Assembly: GCA_900315575.1 (NCBI GenBank)
Contig: OMZR01000045.1
Location: forward strand, 1 to 46,208
Length of the DNA stretch: 46,208 nt
Reading direction: 5' to 3'
Origin: an uncultured Veillonellaceae bacterium
GTDB taxonomy: Bacteria > Bacillota > Negativicutes > Selenomonadales > Selenomonadaceae
Part shown: positions 15,481-23,702 of the stretch, one piece after another
Layout: every line of letters starts with the position of its first letter
Numbering within the stretch: position 1 is the first letter of the stretch
Program-made: the position numbers and the translations under genes
Notes under the pieces: generated by a model
Told to the model about the DNA's origin: nothing
What the model saw: the letters and a program-made list of their open reading frames with translations, nothing else
The model's database searches: none

Positions 15481-17073
15481 ATGAGGGTGCTTGCGATGTA
15501 CCTCCCGCAGTTCCACCGCGTGCGGGAGAATGATGCCTGGTGGGGCGAAGGGTTCACGGAATGGACGACGGTGCGATCGGCGGAGCCGTTGTTTCCGAGG
15601 CATGAACAGCCGAAAGTACCGATGAATCATCGCTATTATAATCTCCTCGATCCTGAGACGATGCGCTGGCAGGCGGAGCTCATGCATCGCTATGACGTGG
15701 ATGGCATGTGTTTCTACCACTATTATTTCAAGGATGGCCGCCGCATCCTTGAGCGTCCGGCAGAGAATCTTCTCCGCTGGAAGGACATCGACATGCCGTT
15801 TTGTTTTTCCTGGGCAAACGAGTCCTGGGTGCGGTCGTGGAGCCGGATGTCGCAGAATGAGGGGAATCCATGGTCGGCGAAGTTCGACGGTGCGGCGAAG
15901 CCGGGGGATGACGGCATCCTGCTCACGCAGGCATATGGCGATGAAGTTGCCTGGCGTGCGCATTATGCGTATCTTTCGCCGTTCTTTCACGACCTACGTT
16001 ACATCCTGCACGACAACATGCCGCTGTTCCTGATCTACAAGCCAGACCTTATCCCCTGTTTGCGCGAGATGCTGGCCTGCTGGGATGAGCTCGCACGTGC
16101 CGAGGGATTCGATGGCGTCTATGTCGTCGGAACGAATGTCCGTGATGCGGCAGCCAAAGGGCTGAAGGGCGTAAACCTGCAGGAACCGCAGGATACGATG
16201 CGGCGTTTCTTCCCAGAGAACTACCAGAATCCGGATCATGTCGCGAAAAGCCTGGATTATGCGGAAGTCTGGCAGCGCCTTGTCAACAAATCCGTTCCGC
16301 AGGGGATTTCCCTTGGCGGGTTCGCTGGCTATGACGATACGCCGCGCCGCGGCCACGGCGGGTCTGTCATTCGCAAGCGGTCGCCGGAGATCTTTCAGCG
16401 CGGGATGATAGCGCTTCTTCGAAAGGCGGAAACGGTCGGGTCACCCTATATCTTCCTCAATGCATGGAATGAATGGGGCGAGGGAATGTATCTTGAGCCC
16501 GATGAAAAAGATGGACTTGCGTTCCTTGAAGCGCTAAAGGCAGCACGGAAAGACGCGAAGCGACATCTGGAGGTGGATGACGAGAAAATGGCATCCACGG
16601 GCGCTTCATCATCCTCGGAAGCGTCTGCAAAAATCGATGCACTTGTGGCTGAAAATGCGACGCTGGCAAAGAATTGCGACCGTTATCGCGGCTACTGGAC
16701 GACCATGGAGACCTGGATCGGCTTGCTGGAGACCGGCGGCAGCATTGCAACATGGCTGCGGTCGCAAGGCATCCAGAATATTGCGATTTACGGCCTCGGC
16801 ATGATGGGAAAGCATCTTTTGTACCAGCTGCAAAAAGAGAAATTTTCCGTGTACTATGCCATCGACCAGCAGACGGAACAGGGGCATGGTGAACTTTCTG
16901 TTTATGCGTTGGAAGATGAACTGCCGGATGCTGATGCTGTCCTTGTGACGGTGCTCTATGATTATCCGCGCATCCGTGCTTCACTGGAGGGACGTCATCC
17001 ATGGCGCATCTGGGCACTTGACGAAGTACTGCGGGCAGCATCGGGGCGCGAGGAGTTGGGAGGTACGAAATGA
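15481..17073 (+). CDS. WbsX/GH99-like glycan protein with C-terminal Rossmann-like domain
   Basis: 530 residues. The first ~360 residues match the WbsX family (glycoside hydrolase 99-like): MYLPQFHRVRENDAWWG, EGFTEWT, CFYHYYFKDGR, CFSWANESW and NAWNEWGEG. WbsX proteins are common in O-antigen and capsule clusters and are usually listed as glycosyltransferases, although the fold is that of a hydrolase. A short low-complexity Ser/Ala linker (~370-385) leads to a C-terminal Rossmann-like domain from about 430 (IAIYGLGMMGKHLLY, then YYAIDQQ). The gene overlaps the next by four bases. Transferase versus endo-hydrolase action is not decided. Confidence 0.8.
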   Translation: MRVLAMYLPQFHRVRENDAWWGEGFTEWTTVRSAEPLFPRHEQPKVPMNHRYYNLLDPETMRWQAELMHRYDVDGMCFYHYYFKDGRRILERPAENLLRWKDIDMPFCFSWANESWVRSWSRMSQNEGNPWSAKFDGAAKPGDDGILLTQAYGDEVAWRAHYAYLSPFFHDLRYILHDNMPLFLIYKPDLIPCLREMLACWDELARAEGFDGVYVVGTNVRDAAAKGLKGVNLQEPQDTMRRFFPENYQNPDHVAKSLDYAEVWQRLVNKSVPQGISLGGFAGYDDTPRRGHGGSVIRKRSPEIFQRGMIALLRKAETVGSPYIFLNAWNEWGEGMYLEPDEKDGLAFLEALKAARKDAKRHLEVDDEKMASTGASSSSEASAKIDALVAENATLAKNCDRYRGYWTTMETWIGLLETGGSIATWLRSQGIQNIAIYGLGMMGKHLLYQLQKEKFSVYYAIDQQTEQGHGELSVYALEDELPDADAVLVTVLYDYPRIRASLEGRHPWRIWALDEVLRAASGREELGGTK

Positions 17074-18788
17074 AATATGCGATTTATGGCGCGAACCGCG
17101 TCGCAAAAGATTTTTTCTATATGTTCCGAGAGCTCGATATCGTTTGCTGCTATGCAGCGGAAGGGGAAGATACAGCGGTTTTTGCCGCAGGGACGGGACG
17201 TATCTGCAAGCCGCAGGCAGACCTGGCGGCGGGACGGTCAGAAGTCGACGTCATCATCGTCTGCGATTTTCCAGGCGCGACGAAAAAGGCCAAGATAGCA
17301 TATCTCGAATCTCTTGGCCTGACGCACGGCAAGGATTACCGACTGGAAGAGGACTTTTTTTGCGCTTTTGATGAGGAGAAGCTCAATCTGGCAAAAAAGC
17401 AGATTTTTATCTGGGGCTGCGGGCGCAAGGGAGAGATGTTTTACCATTGGAATGCACGTCGCGAGCATCCTTATCTGATTGCTGCATTTCTCGACATGCA
17501 TCCAGAGAATGTCGGCCAGTTCTGCGGTCATGATGTCGAGCACCCCGAGGACAGGCTTGAGGAAGATAACGCGTTCTTTGTCGTGACAGTCAAAAAGAAC
17601 GCTGACATTCTCCAAACGCTCGAAGCACATGGCAAGCAGCATTTTCGCGACTATTGCACGTATGACGATCTCATGTCGCTGCCGTCCGAGATGCTGCGCC
17701 GCACGATGTTCGAGCGGCAGGTCTACGACTTGTTCTGTGAGAGCATGCTGAACCATGCCGAAGTCGGCGATGGCGACGTAATCTGTTGCTGCTCGACGTT
17801 CATCGAGAATACGATCGGTCGCATCGATGCGACGCATGATTTCAAAGATTGCTGGCAGTCGCCACTCCATCGCATCCTGTGCCTTGCAACCGTGAACCGG
17901 ACGTATACCTTCTGCCTTACGGACATGTGCCCGCTCTTTATCGGGCGCACGAAATCAGAGGTTTATGGCCTCGCACGTCCATATCCCGAGATCGAGTCGT
18001 CACCACGTACGGTTGCGGTCGGCTTTGATGGGACATGCAATCTCCGATGCATCACGTGCCGCGACGAATTCCGCATTGCGAAAGGCAAAGAAGCGAAGCA
18101 GTGCCAGCACTATGCGGATGTCGTGGCCAAGGACGCATTGCCCGGCTGTGAATTCCTCATCATGGCGGGCAATGGTGAAGTGCTCCTGAGTCCCGCCTAC
18201 CATGCGCTCTATACAGATCCGGCCGTCCGCCATTTGAAATGGTTGCGCCTGCTCACGAACGGCACGCTTTTCACACCGGAAAAGTGGAAGGAACTCCGCT
18301 CACACACCGATGCGAAGATCATGATGACCGTCTCCATCGACGCAGCGACAAAGGAAACCTACGAAAGCATCCGGCGTGGCGGCCATTTCGACCAGCTGGA
18401 AAAGAACATGGAGTACGCCGCAGAACTCCGCAAGCGTGGCGAACTTTCCTACCTGCGCTTCAACTTCGTCGTGCAGCGGAAGAACTATCAGGAAATGATT
18501 CCCTTTGTAGAGTGGGGCGAGCGGCTCGGCATCGACGAATGCTTCTTTACGAAGATCCTGAACTGGGGCACGTACACACGCGAAGAGTTCAAAGACATCA
18601 GCATGATGCAGGAAGACGGCCTGACTCCGAAGCCAGAGCTCCAAGCTGTCCTCGATGATCCCGTCCTGCAGCACAAGATCGTTGATCTCGGCACGATCCG
18701 GTATCATCACGAAGACGCAGGAGCACGCGAGGTCAAGAACTACTATCGCTGGGAGCTCGAACGGAAAGTGCCGGGGCTGTTCCAATGA
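17070..18788 (+). CDS. Radical SAM protein with two N-terminal Rossmann-like domains
   Basis: 572 residues. The protein starts with a Rossmann-like domain (KYAIYGANRVAKDFF) and has a second from about 110 (QIFIWGCGRKGEMFY, AAFLDMHPENVGQ). A MoaA/NifB-type radical SAM domain follows, with CNLRCITC at Cys323, Cys327 and Cys330, then LTNGT and SIDAATKETYESIR. No C-terminal SPASM cysteine cluster is seen, unlike the three other radical SAM proteins. It is the only protein here with two copies of the shared domain. It overlaps the WbsX gene by four bases. Function unknown, presumably glycan-precursor or tether chemistry. Confidence 0.82.
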   Translation: MKYAIYGANRVAKDFFYMFRELDIVCCYAAEGEDTAVFAAGTGRICKPQADLAAGRSEVDVIIVCDFPGATKKAKIAYLESLGLTHGKDYRLEEDFFCAFDEEKLNLAKKQIFIWGCGRKGEMFYHWNARREHPYLIAAFLDMHPENVGQFCGHDVEHPEDRLEEDNAFFVVTVKKNADILQTLEAHGKQHFRDYCTYDDLMSLPSEMLRRTMFERQVYDLFCESMLNHAEVGDGDVICCCSTFIENTIGRIDATHDFKDCWQSPLHRILCLATVNRTYTFCLTDMCPLFIGRTKSEVYGLARPYPEIESSPRTVAVGFDGTCNLRCITCRDEFRIAKGKEAKQCQHYADVVAKDALPGCEFLIMAGNGEVLLSPAYHALYTDPAVRHLKWLRLLTNGTLFTPEKWKELRSHTDAKIMMTVSIDAATKETYESIRRGGHFDQLEKNMEYAAELRKRGELSYLRFNFVVQRKNYQEMIPFVEWGERLGIDECFFTKILNWGTYTREEFKDISMMQEDGLTPKPELQAVLDDPVLQHKIVDLGTIRYHHEDAGAREVKNYYRWELERKVPGLFQ

Positions 18789-18791
18789 GAT

Positions 18792-18824
18792 AAAAATAGC
18801 TCTGGAGCACGAAGCTGCAGAGCC
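18792..18824 (-). terminator. Intrinsic terminator of the second Rpn gene
   Basis: On the minus strand a GCTCTG...CAGAGC stem is followed by a T-rich run (TATTTTTA). It lies between the radical SAM stop at 18788 and the Rpn stop at 18841 and resembles the terminator after the first Rpn gene in size and position. Confidence 0.6.
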
Positions 18825-18840
18825 GTTAGAAGCTATGGAA

Positions 18841-19083
18841 TTATTCGACCGCAAGCCCGTTTTTCTGGGCGAGTGCACGGATTTGGTCAGCTGTCCAGCC
18901 CGAAATGCGCTCAATCACATCGATGTGCATGTGCTCTTTGAGCATATTGAGAATCATCTCGCCCTTTCCTTCCGAACGACCTTCCGAGCGACCTTCCGAG
19001 CGACCTTCCGAGCGTCCTTCTTCCCTTGCGTATTCTTCACGGTATTTCCTGGCTTCTTCTTCGTTCCATTGCAGTGAAAACAT
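18841..19083 (-). CDS. Predicted internally initiated C-terminal Rpn protein (RpnS-like antitoxin)
   Basis: An in-frame ATG at 19083 inside the Rpn gene is preceded by AAGGAGG (19092-19098 on the minus strand) with an eight-base spacer, better than the site of the parent gene. The product would be 80 residues: MFSLQWNEEEARKY, four GRSE units and a C-terminal helix pair. In described Rpn systems a C-terminal protein made this way neutralises the full-length nuclease. The AAG GAG GTT codons encode Lys-Glu-Val of the parent, so the ribosome site might be partly coincidental. Expression is inferred. Confidence 0.55.
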   Translation of the reverse strand: MFSLQWNEEEARKYREEYAREEGRSEGRSEGRSEGRSEGKGEMILNMLKEHMHIDVIERISGWTADQIRALAQKNGLAVE

Positions 19084-19743
19084 ATTGATAACCTCCTTGC
19101 CATATTGCTTGAGAAAGTTTTTCAGAATGCCTTGGTCGATACAGGCGAACACCGCTTGTTGGATAGCTTCGTCATCGGTCATGCCATGCAGCTGGTTTGC
19201 ATGAATGAGATACACAAGGTAGCTGTAGTCATGTAACGGCTGGCAGGCATTCAGGATTTCGCTGTTGCAGTCATAGGAAATGTCGATGACGTGGCAGACG
19301 AGCTCGAGGTCGCCGTCCTGCGGATTCTCAAACGCATCAGAAAGTCTGAGCTCTGGACGGGGCGCGGATAGCTTCGGACCGTTGTAGAGAATGTAGAACT
19401 TCGGCGTCGGAATTTTGACGAGCTTCGAGAGGTAGATGGCGCGCTTGGCGTCTCGTTCCTTGATGATTTTCCGATACATTTTGTCAATGTATGGCAACAT
19501 CCGCAGAGGCATATTCTCGTTCCACGTGCTCTGGTGCTCGATGAGGATGACAGACTTGCCCTTCCAGAGAAACGAGAGGTCGTTTTTCTGGCTGTCGAGA
19601 AAGACGTTCCGGAGTGTCGTGATCTTGATGTCTTTCGGGAGTACTTCGATGCCGGGCTGGATGGCTTGGTAGAGCTTCGCGAGTTCTCTGCGGTTGTTGA
19701 AGAGCTTGCGGAAGACGGAGTCCTTGACTTGACGATTCGCCAT
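18841..19743 (-). CDS. Rpn-family PD-(D/E)XK nuclease (copy 2) with GRSE repeats
   Basis: 300 residues on the minus strand. The start at 19743 has AAGGGAAG shortly upstream and gives the family N-terminus MANRQVKDSVFRKLF. The catalytic core reads DLSFLWKG, then VILIEHQS, supplying the acidic residue and the ExQ pair. The C-terminus has four Gly-Arg-Ser-Glu units followed by a helical ERISGWTADQIRAL segment, typical of Rpn proteins. It interrupts the glycan operon like copy 1, with its own promoter and terminator. An internal start at 19083 with a perfect ribosome site suggests a second product. Known relatives are DNA nucleases in phage defence and recombination. Confidence 0.87.
   Translation of the reverse strand: MANRQVKDSVFRKLFNNRRELAKLYQAIQPGIEVLPKDIKITTLRNVFLDSQKNDLSFLWKGKSVILIEHQSTWNENMPLRMLPYIDKMYRKIIKERDAKRAIYLSKLVKIPTPKFYILYNGPKLSAPRPELRLSDAFENPQDGDLELVCHVIDISYDCNSEILNACQPLHDYSYLVYLIHANQLHGMTDDEAIQQAVFACIDQGILKNFLKQYGKEVINMFSLQWNEEEARKYREEYAREEGRSEGRSEGRSEGRSEGKGEMILNMLKEHMHIDVIERISGWTADQIRALAQKNGLAVE
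18969..19020 (-). repeat. Four 12-bp tandem repeats encoding Gly-Arg-Ser-Glu
   Basis: Units of CTTCCGAGCGAC, one with a single change, occur at 18969, 18981, 18993 and 19005, ending in a partial unit. As 12 is a multiple of three, copy number could vary without breaking either the Rpn protein or its internal C-terminal product, both of which contain it. Confidence 0.9.
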
Positions 19744-19768
19744 GCTGTCACTTCCCTTTATGATTCTT

Positions 19769-19797
19769 ATTTTACATAGATTTTTCTTGGTTGGCAA
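19769..19797 (-). promoter_or_regulatory. Promoter of the second Rpn gene
   Basis: On the minus strand TTGCCA (19792-19797), a 17-base spacer and TAAAAT (19769-19774) form a good sigma-70 promoter 25 bases before the Rpn start. The -10 region TAAAATAAGAA is shared with the first Rpn gene. Confidence 0.6.
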
Positions 19798-19818
19798 GAT
19801 GAATGAGGATTCTCATTT

Positions 19819-21021
19819 ATGAGGAAGACTGGGAAACTCGAGATAGTTCCAGGTTGTTTGAGCGAGTTTCTTGAGAGATGGTGCAAGAGTATGAGACTTG
19901 GGATTTATGCGTTTTATGATGCAGAAGGAATTGCGGATGAGGGGGACTTAATCTATCTTTCGGCAGTGCGTAACGAGCTTGACGAACTCATCATCGTCGT
20001 AAATGGAAAGCTGGCATCCAGAACACGAGTAGTTTTCGAATGCTATGCATCGCAGATTTTCTGTCGGGAGAATCACGGATATGATGGCGGTGCGTTTCAA
20101 GAGGTCTTGCTCAAACATTTGCCGCGCACGGTATGGGAGGCTGTCGATGAGCTGGTTCTGTTCAATAATACGGTGTATGGACCGCTTCAGCCACTTTCAC
20201 CCATCTTCAAAGGTTTCTTCGCATCGCAAGCAGATTTCTGGGGAATGACACTCTTTCATGCTCCAGAGCTGCCCGATCATATTCAGAGCTACTTTTTGGC
20301 TTTCAAAAAATCGGTGCTCCAATCATCGGCCTTTTGGAATTTCTGGAAAAACTTGCGAATGGATTTCACCGTTTCTGATTATCTGATTGCCTCATATGAA
20401 ATTCGCTTTACGGAGACACTACATCGAGCGGGTTTCCGATATGGCGTGTTGCAGGTGATGAAGGGCGACCAGATTTATGACGAGCCGCTCAAGAGTTATG
20501 AGATGGGGATCCCCGTTTTGAAGAAGAAGATTTTTCGGTCGTCCGCATTCCGGATTCGGCCTGCGGAGTATGAGGCGCTCTTGCAACACTTGGAAAACGA
20601 GCATCCGGAGGTTGCTTCTGCCGTGCATGCCTACATGCGGCACCATCGTTATCATTGGAAGGAAGCGCCAACGTATCGAGGGCTCTGTTGGTCAAATGAA
20701 GCTGTTCTTGCGGCAGTACGGCCATATCGAAGGATTTATTTCTATGGTTGCACGGTTCGCAGCTTCTATTTGATGTCGCTGCTCTCCGCTGAAGAACGCT
20801 TCTTTGTCGAAAGCGATGCATGTTGGCACGGTTCGCAGCAGGGCGAATATCGCGTCCTGCGCCTGTCAGAAATTTTTGTCCGCCGGGGGGGGGACGCTAT
20901 CATGGTGGTATTCATGCGCAGACATAATGCAGACCCGTTGCGGGAGAGATTGGGACGGCTCTTCGAGCATGTCATCTATCTCTGCGATCCCATGCCAATG
21001 GGAGAGACGGCATCCTCCTGA
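19819..21021 (+). CDS. RgpF-like rhamnan synthesis F protein with C-terminal Rossmann-like domain; G9 tract
   Basis: 400 residues. The main domain matches the rhamnan synthesis F family: LGIYAFYDAEG, ENHGYDGGAFQE, LFNNTVYGPL, FWGMTLFHAP and SYFLAFKKSVL. These proteins help build rhamnose-rich polysaccharides and are probably glycosyltransferases. From about residue 304 a small Rossmann-like domain follows (IYFYGCTVRS). A run of nine G (20885-20893) lies in this domain at about residue 356; with nine G the frame is open to the end, so a slip would delete the last ~45 residues. The start is uncertain: ATG 19819 has weak GAGG upstream, and ATG 19891 would fit the family start better. Confidence 0.75.
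   Translation: MRKTGKLEIVPGCLSEFLERWCKSMRLGIYAFYDAEGIADEGDLIYLSAVRNELDELIIVVNGKLASRTRVVFECYASQIFCRENHGYDGGAFQEVLLKHLPRTVWEAVDELVLFNNTVYGPLQPLSPIFKGFFASQADFWGMTLFHAPELPDHIQSYFLAFKKSVLQSSAFWNFWKNLRMDFTVSDYLIASYEIRFTETLHRAGFRYGVLQVMKGDQIYDEPLKSYEMGIPVLKKKIFRSSAFRIRPAEYEALLQHLENEHPEVASAVHAYMRHHRYHWKEAPTYRGLCWSNEAVLAAVRPYRRIYFYGCTVRSFYLMSLLSAEERFFVESDACWHGSQQGEYRVLRLSEIFVRRGGDAIMVVFMRRHNADPLRERLGRLFEHVIYLCDPMPMGETASS
20885..20893 (+). repeat. Poly-G tract (G9) in the RgpF-like gene
   Basis: Nine G encoding Arg-Gly-Gly in the C-terminal Rossmann-like domain. The frame is open at this length. It is the longest such run together with the one at 8767. Confidence 0.8.
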
Positions 21022-21066
21022 TGCTCTTTCTGCAAGGTCACATTTCCTGGAAGGGAAGTGTGCGGC

Positions 21067-22236
21067 ATGACGGGGCAGGGCGCAGGGGATGTCATCGTCG
21101 TCATTCCCGTCTATCGGCAGATGGATTGGTTCGAGCGCGTTGCTCTGGAACAATGCGTGCGTGTGCTGCATCGCCATCCGCTGGCCATCATTGCCGGGCA
21201 GTCTATGCCACTTGATGATTTTCTGGCGTATCATCCATTTCGTGTCGAGCGGTTCCCAGACGAAGTGTTTGCGAGTACGCAGAGCTACAGCCGCCTGCTG
21301 CTGTCGCAAACGTTCTATGAGAGGTTTTCCGCGTTATCCTACCTCCTGATCTACCAGCTGGATGCATTCGTGTTTTCCGATCGTCTGCTGGAGTTCTGTC
21401 GGCAGGAGTATGACTACATCGGCGCACCTGTCCCGCGTTGGGGGTGGAAAGGCGTAAAAAATCGCGTCGGCAACGGTGGATTTTCCTTGCGCCGTATTGC
21501 ATCCTGCCAGCGCGTGCTGCGCGAGTATCCGCCAAGTCAATTTTTTGCTCACCATGACTACAAAGATGATCCGGAGGATGCTTACTTTGCAGGATGTGCC
21601 GAAGTGGGACGACTGCATTTCCGCGTACCGACGGTACGCGAGGCATTAGAGTTCTCTGTCGATTTCGATCTCTTTCATTGTTATCGATGGATGCCGGAGT
21701 GGCTGCCGTTCGGCTGTCATGCGTGGAATACGATCGACTACTGGCATTGGCGGCCGATCCTCCAGCGGTATGGGTATGAATTGCCCGTGCTACGGGGGAG
21801 CGCTGCCATGGAGGCGCGACGGTGCGTGCTGGAACGCTACCTAGCTAAACGGTTGTTGCGGCCGTCAGCGCGGCGGGGCGTTTTGTCATCTGTTCTTGCA
21901 AGCATTATTCCGTTCACGCGACCACTGATTCTTTGGGGATGGGGGGTGTATGGGAAACTGGTATTCGAGCTTTTGCAGGCAGCCGACAAGGATGTCGCTC
22001 TGATTTTTGACAAAAGCCCGTGTTCGGAAAGAGCTGTAGTGAGCCCTATTGTGGTGCCAGATGTGTCTGTAGTGAAAAACATGTGGGGATTTGTCCTCAT
22101 TACGACATTGGATTACGAAGACGAGATCAGTAGAGAATTGGAACAAGCGGAGATGGAAGAAGGAAACGATTATAATCGAGTTTCTCGATTGTTGCATAAT
22201 CTTATGATGACCTATATATCATCGTTTTTAACATAG
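21067..22236 (+). CDS. DUF5672-family glycan protein with C-terminal Rossmann-like domain
   Basis: 389 residues from the ATG at 21067, which has GGAAGGGAAG upstream; an in-frame GTG three codons earlier is less likely. The N-terminal ~200 residues match DUF5672: VVIPVYRQMDWFE, YLLIYQLDAFVF, YDYIGAPVPRWGW and VGNGGFSLRR. The family occurs in glycan clusters and is thought to be glycosyltransferase-like, without a proven reaction. A C-terminal Rossmann-like domain starts near 284 (LILWGWGVYGKLVFEL, then IFDKSP). The sequence becomes AT-richer over its last 150 bases. The preceding gene ends 45 bases upstream. Confidence 0.78.
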   Translation: MTGQGAGDVIVVIPVYRQMDWFERVALEQCVRVLHRHPLAIIAGQSMPLDDFLAYHPFRVERFPDEVFASTQSYSRLLLSQTFYERFSALSYLLIYQLDAFVFSDRLLEFCRQEYDYIGAPVPRWGWKGVKNRVGNGGFSLRRIASCQRVLREYPPSQFFAHHDYKDDPEDAYFAGCAEVGRLHFRVPTVREALEFSVDFDLFHCYRWMPEWLPFGCHAWNTIDYWHWRPILQRYGYELPVLRGSAAMEARRCVLERYLAKRLLRPSARRGVLSSVLASIIPFTRPLILWGWGVYGKLVFELLQAADKDVALIFDKSPCSERAVVSPIVVPDVSVVKNMWGFVLITTLDYEDEISRELEQAEMEEGNDYNRVSRLLHNLMMTYISSFLT

Positions 22237-22250
22237 GGAGTAATAAGGGG

Positions 22251-23702
22251 GTGAAGAAGGTGAGGATTTTATTGTTTGGGACAGGTCGTTTTTATCAACG
22301 ACGGAAAGAAGAGCTCGCCAAAGCTTTATATGGTGATAAAATCATTGGATTCATTGACAACCGTGCAAAAGAAATCGGGACATTTGAAGAGAAGCCTGTC
22401 TATTTGCCAAGAGATGTTCTTGTATTGGATTTTGACTACATCGTTTTGATGAGTATTAGTTTCTTGGAAATGAAGGAACAGCTGTTGGGGCTTGGTGTTC
22501 AACGGAAAAAAATTTTGGTATGGGAGCAATATCAAGCGACGAAGCCGAGATTATTGCGGAAAGATTTCTTGAGAAAAACGAAACAGCCTATATCGAATGG
22601 AAAGCGTGTGCTGGTCATTTCTGTTTCTCTGTTTTTGAATGGTGGCTCTATGGCTATCTGCTATATGGTAGAAGAACTTTTTCACCGGGGATGGAATGTT
22701 ACATTGCTAGTGCCGGGAGGAGCTAGAGAACTCATCTGCGCTCTTCAGCAGCGTGGTATCGATGTCATTGTGGTTCCAGGCTTGATGTTTTGCGAGGAGC
22801 GTTATTTGCGGCCGTGGATGCAGTTTGATGTTGTCATTGTGAATGTCTACCAGAACATCCGACTGGCATATCTTTTTTCGAAATTCGTACCGACGTTTTG
22901 GTGGATTCATGAGCCGTCTGCGCGTTATGCGCCTACGCTCTATCCTCTGCATCGAAAACTGTTTCCGCAGCTGGATACGGCTTCTTGGATGGGAAGAGTT
23001 CGTATTGTAGCGGTTTCGCAAATGGCGAAAAGGAATTTTGAAGATTACTATCCAGAGCAGGTTGATTACGTGCTCCCATTGGGAGAACGTGCGCCGGAGC
23101 ACATCATATTTGAAAAGATGACGGGCAGTCCGCTACGGTTTGCCATCATCGGATCCGTGGTGGAGCGAAAGGGGCAGGATGTTTTCTTGCAGGCAGTACG
23201 CTTGTTGCCGGAATCTTTGCGTCAGCAAGCTGAATTCCTGATAATCGGCGAGGATGATCCGGCATCGAGCTATGGAAAGCTCCTTTCCTCGCTCGCAGAA
23301 GGTATTCCGCAGGTACGGTTCCAAGCACCGCTCCTTCGTGAGCAGATGATGGCGTTGTTTCCGAAGCTCGATGTCATTGTCTGTGCTTCGCGCGAGGAGA
23401 CGCTTTCGATGACGGTTGTCGAGGGCATGATGTTTGGCAAGATCTGCATTACGACGGATGCAACGGGCATTGCAGAGTATATCGAGGATGGAAAGAATGG
23501 CTATATCGTTCCAGCAGGCGATGCGGCAGAGCTTGCTTCCTGCATGAAGCATGTCTTGGAGCATGCCAATGCGTTGGATGCGCTACGTCATGCGGCACGG
23601 GCTACCTATGAGAATACTTTTGCAATGGATGTCTTTGGCGACCACTTGGAAGCGGAGTTGCAGACGACAATGCAGGAATGGAAGTGGAGGTGCGGTAAAT
23701 GA
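22251..23702 (+). CDS. GT4 glycosyltransferase with N-terminal Rossmann-like domain
   Basis: 483 residues. A GTG start at 22251 with GGAG upstream is used; GTG 22260 is also possible. Residues ~3-95 are the shared Rossmann-like domain (RILLFGTGRFYQ, GFIDNRAKEIG). From ~115 a GT-B family 4 glycosyltransferase follows: LNGGSMAICYMVEEL, a WWIHEPS segment, GSVVERKGQDVFLQA and the ExxxxxxxE-type block EETLSMTVVEGM with TGIAEYI. It is expected to be a retaining transferase using a nucleotide sugar, at the cytoplasmic membrane face. Unlike the GT2 proteins it carries the extra domain at the front. It overlaps the next gene by four bases. Confidence 0.85.
   Translation: MKKVRILLFGTGRFYQRRKEELAKALYGDKIIGFIDNRAKEIGTFEEKPVYLPRDVLVLDFDYIVLMSISFLEMKEQLLGLGVQRKKILVWEQYQATKPRLLRKDFLRKTKQPISNGKRVLVISVSLFLNGGSMAICYMVEELFHRGWNVTLLVPGGARELICALQQRGIDVIVVPGLMFCEERYLRPWMQFDVVIVNVYQNIRLAYLFSKFVPTFWWIHEPSARYAPTLYPLHRKLFPQLDTASWMGRVRIVAVSQMAKRNFEDYYPEQVDYVLPLGERAPEHIIFEKMTGSPLRFAIIGSVVERKGQDVFLQAVRLLPESLRQQAEFLIIGEDDPASSYGKLLSSLAEGIPQVRFQAPLLREQMMALFPKLDVIVCASREETLSMTVVEGMMFGKICITTDATGIAEYIEDGKNGYIVPAGDAAELASCMKHVLEHANALDALRHAARATYENTFAMDVFGDHLEAELQTTMQEWKWRCGK

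Noticed and set aside
18969-19020. A small CRISPR array
   Set aside because: The repeats are directly adjacent 12-base units coding for Gly-Arg-Ser-Glu inside a gene, with no spacers and no cas genes.
21021-21067. A long gap after the RgpF-like gene as a hidden gene
   Set aside because: Only 45 bases separate 21021 and 21067; they hold a ribosome site and no start of their own.
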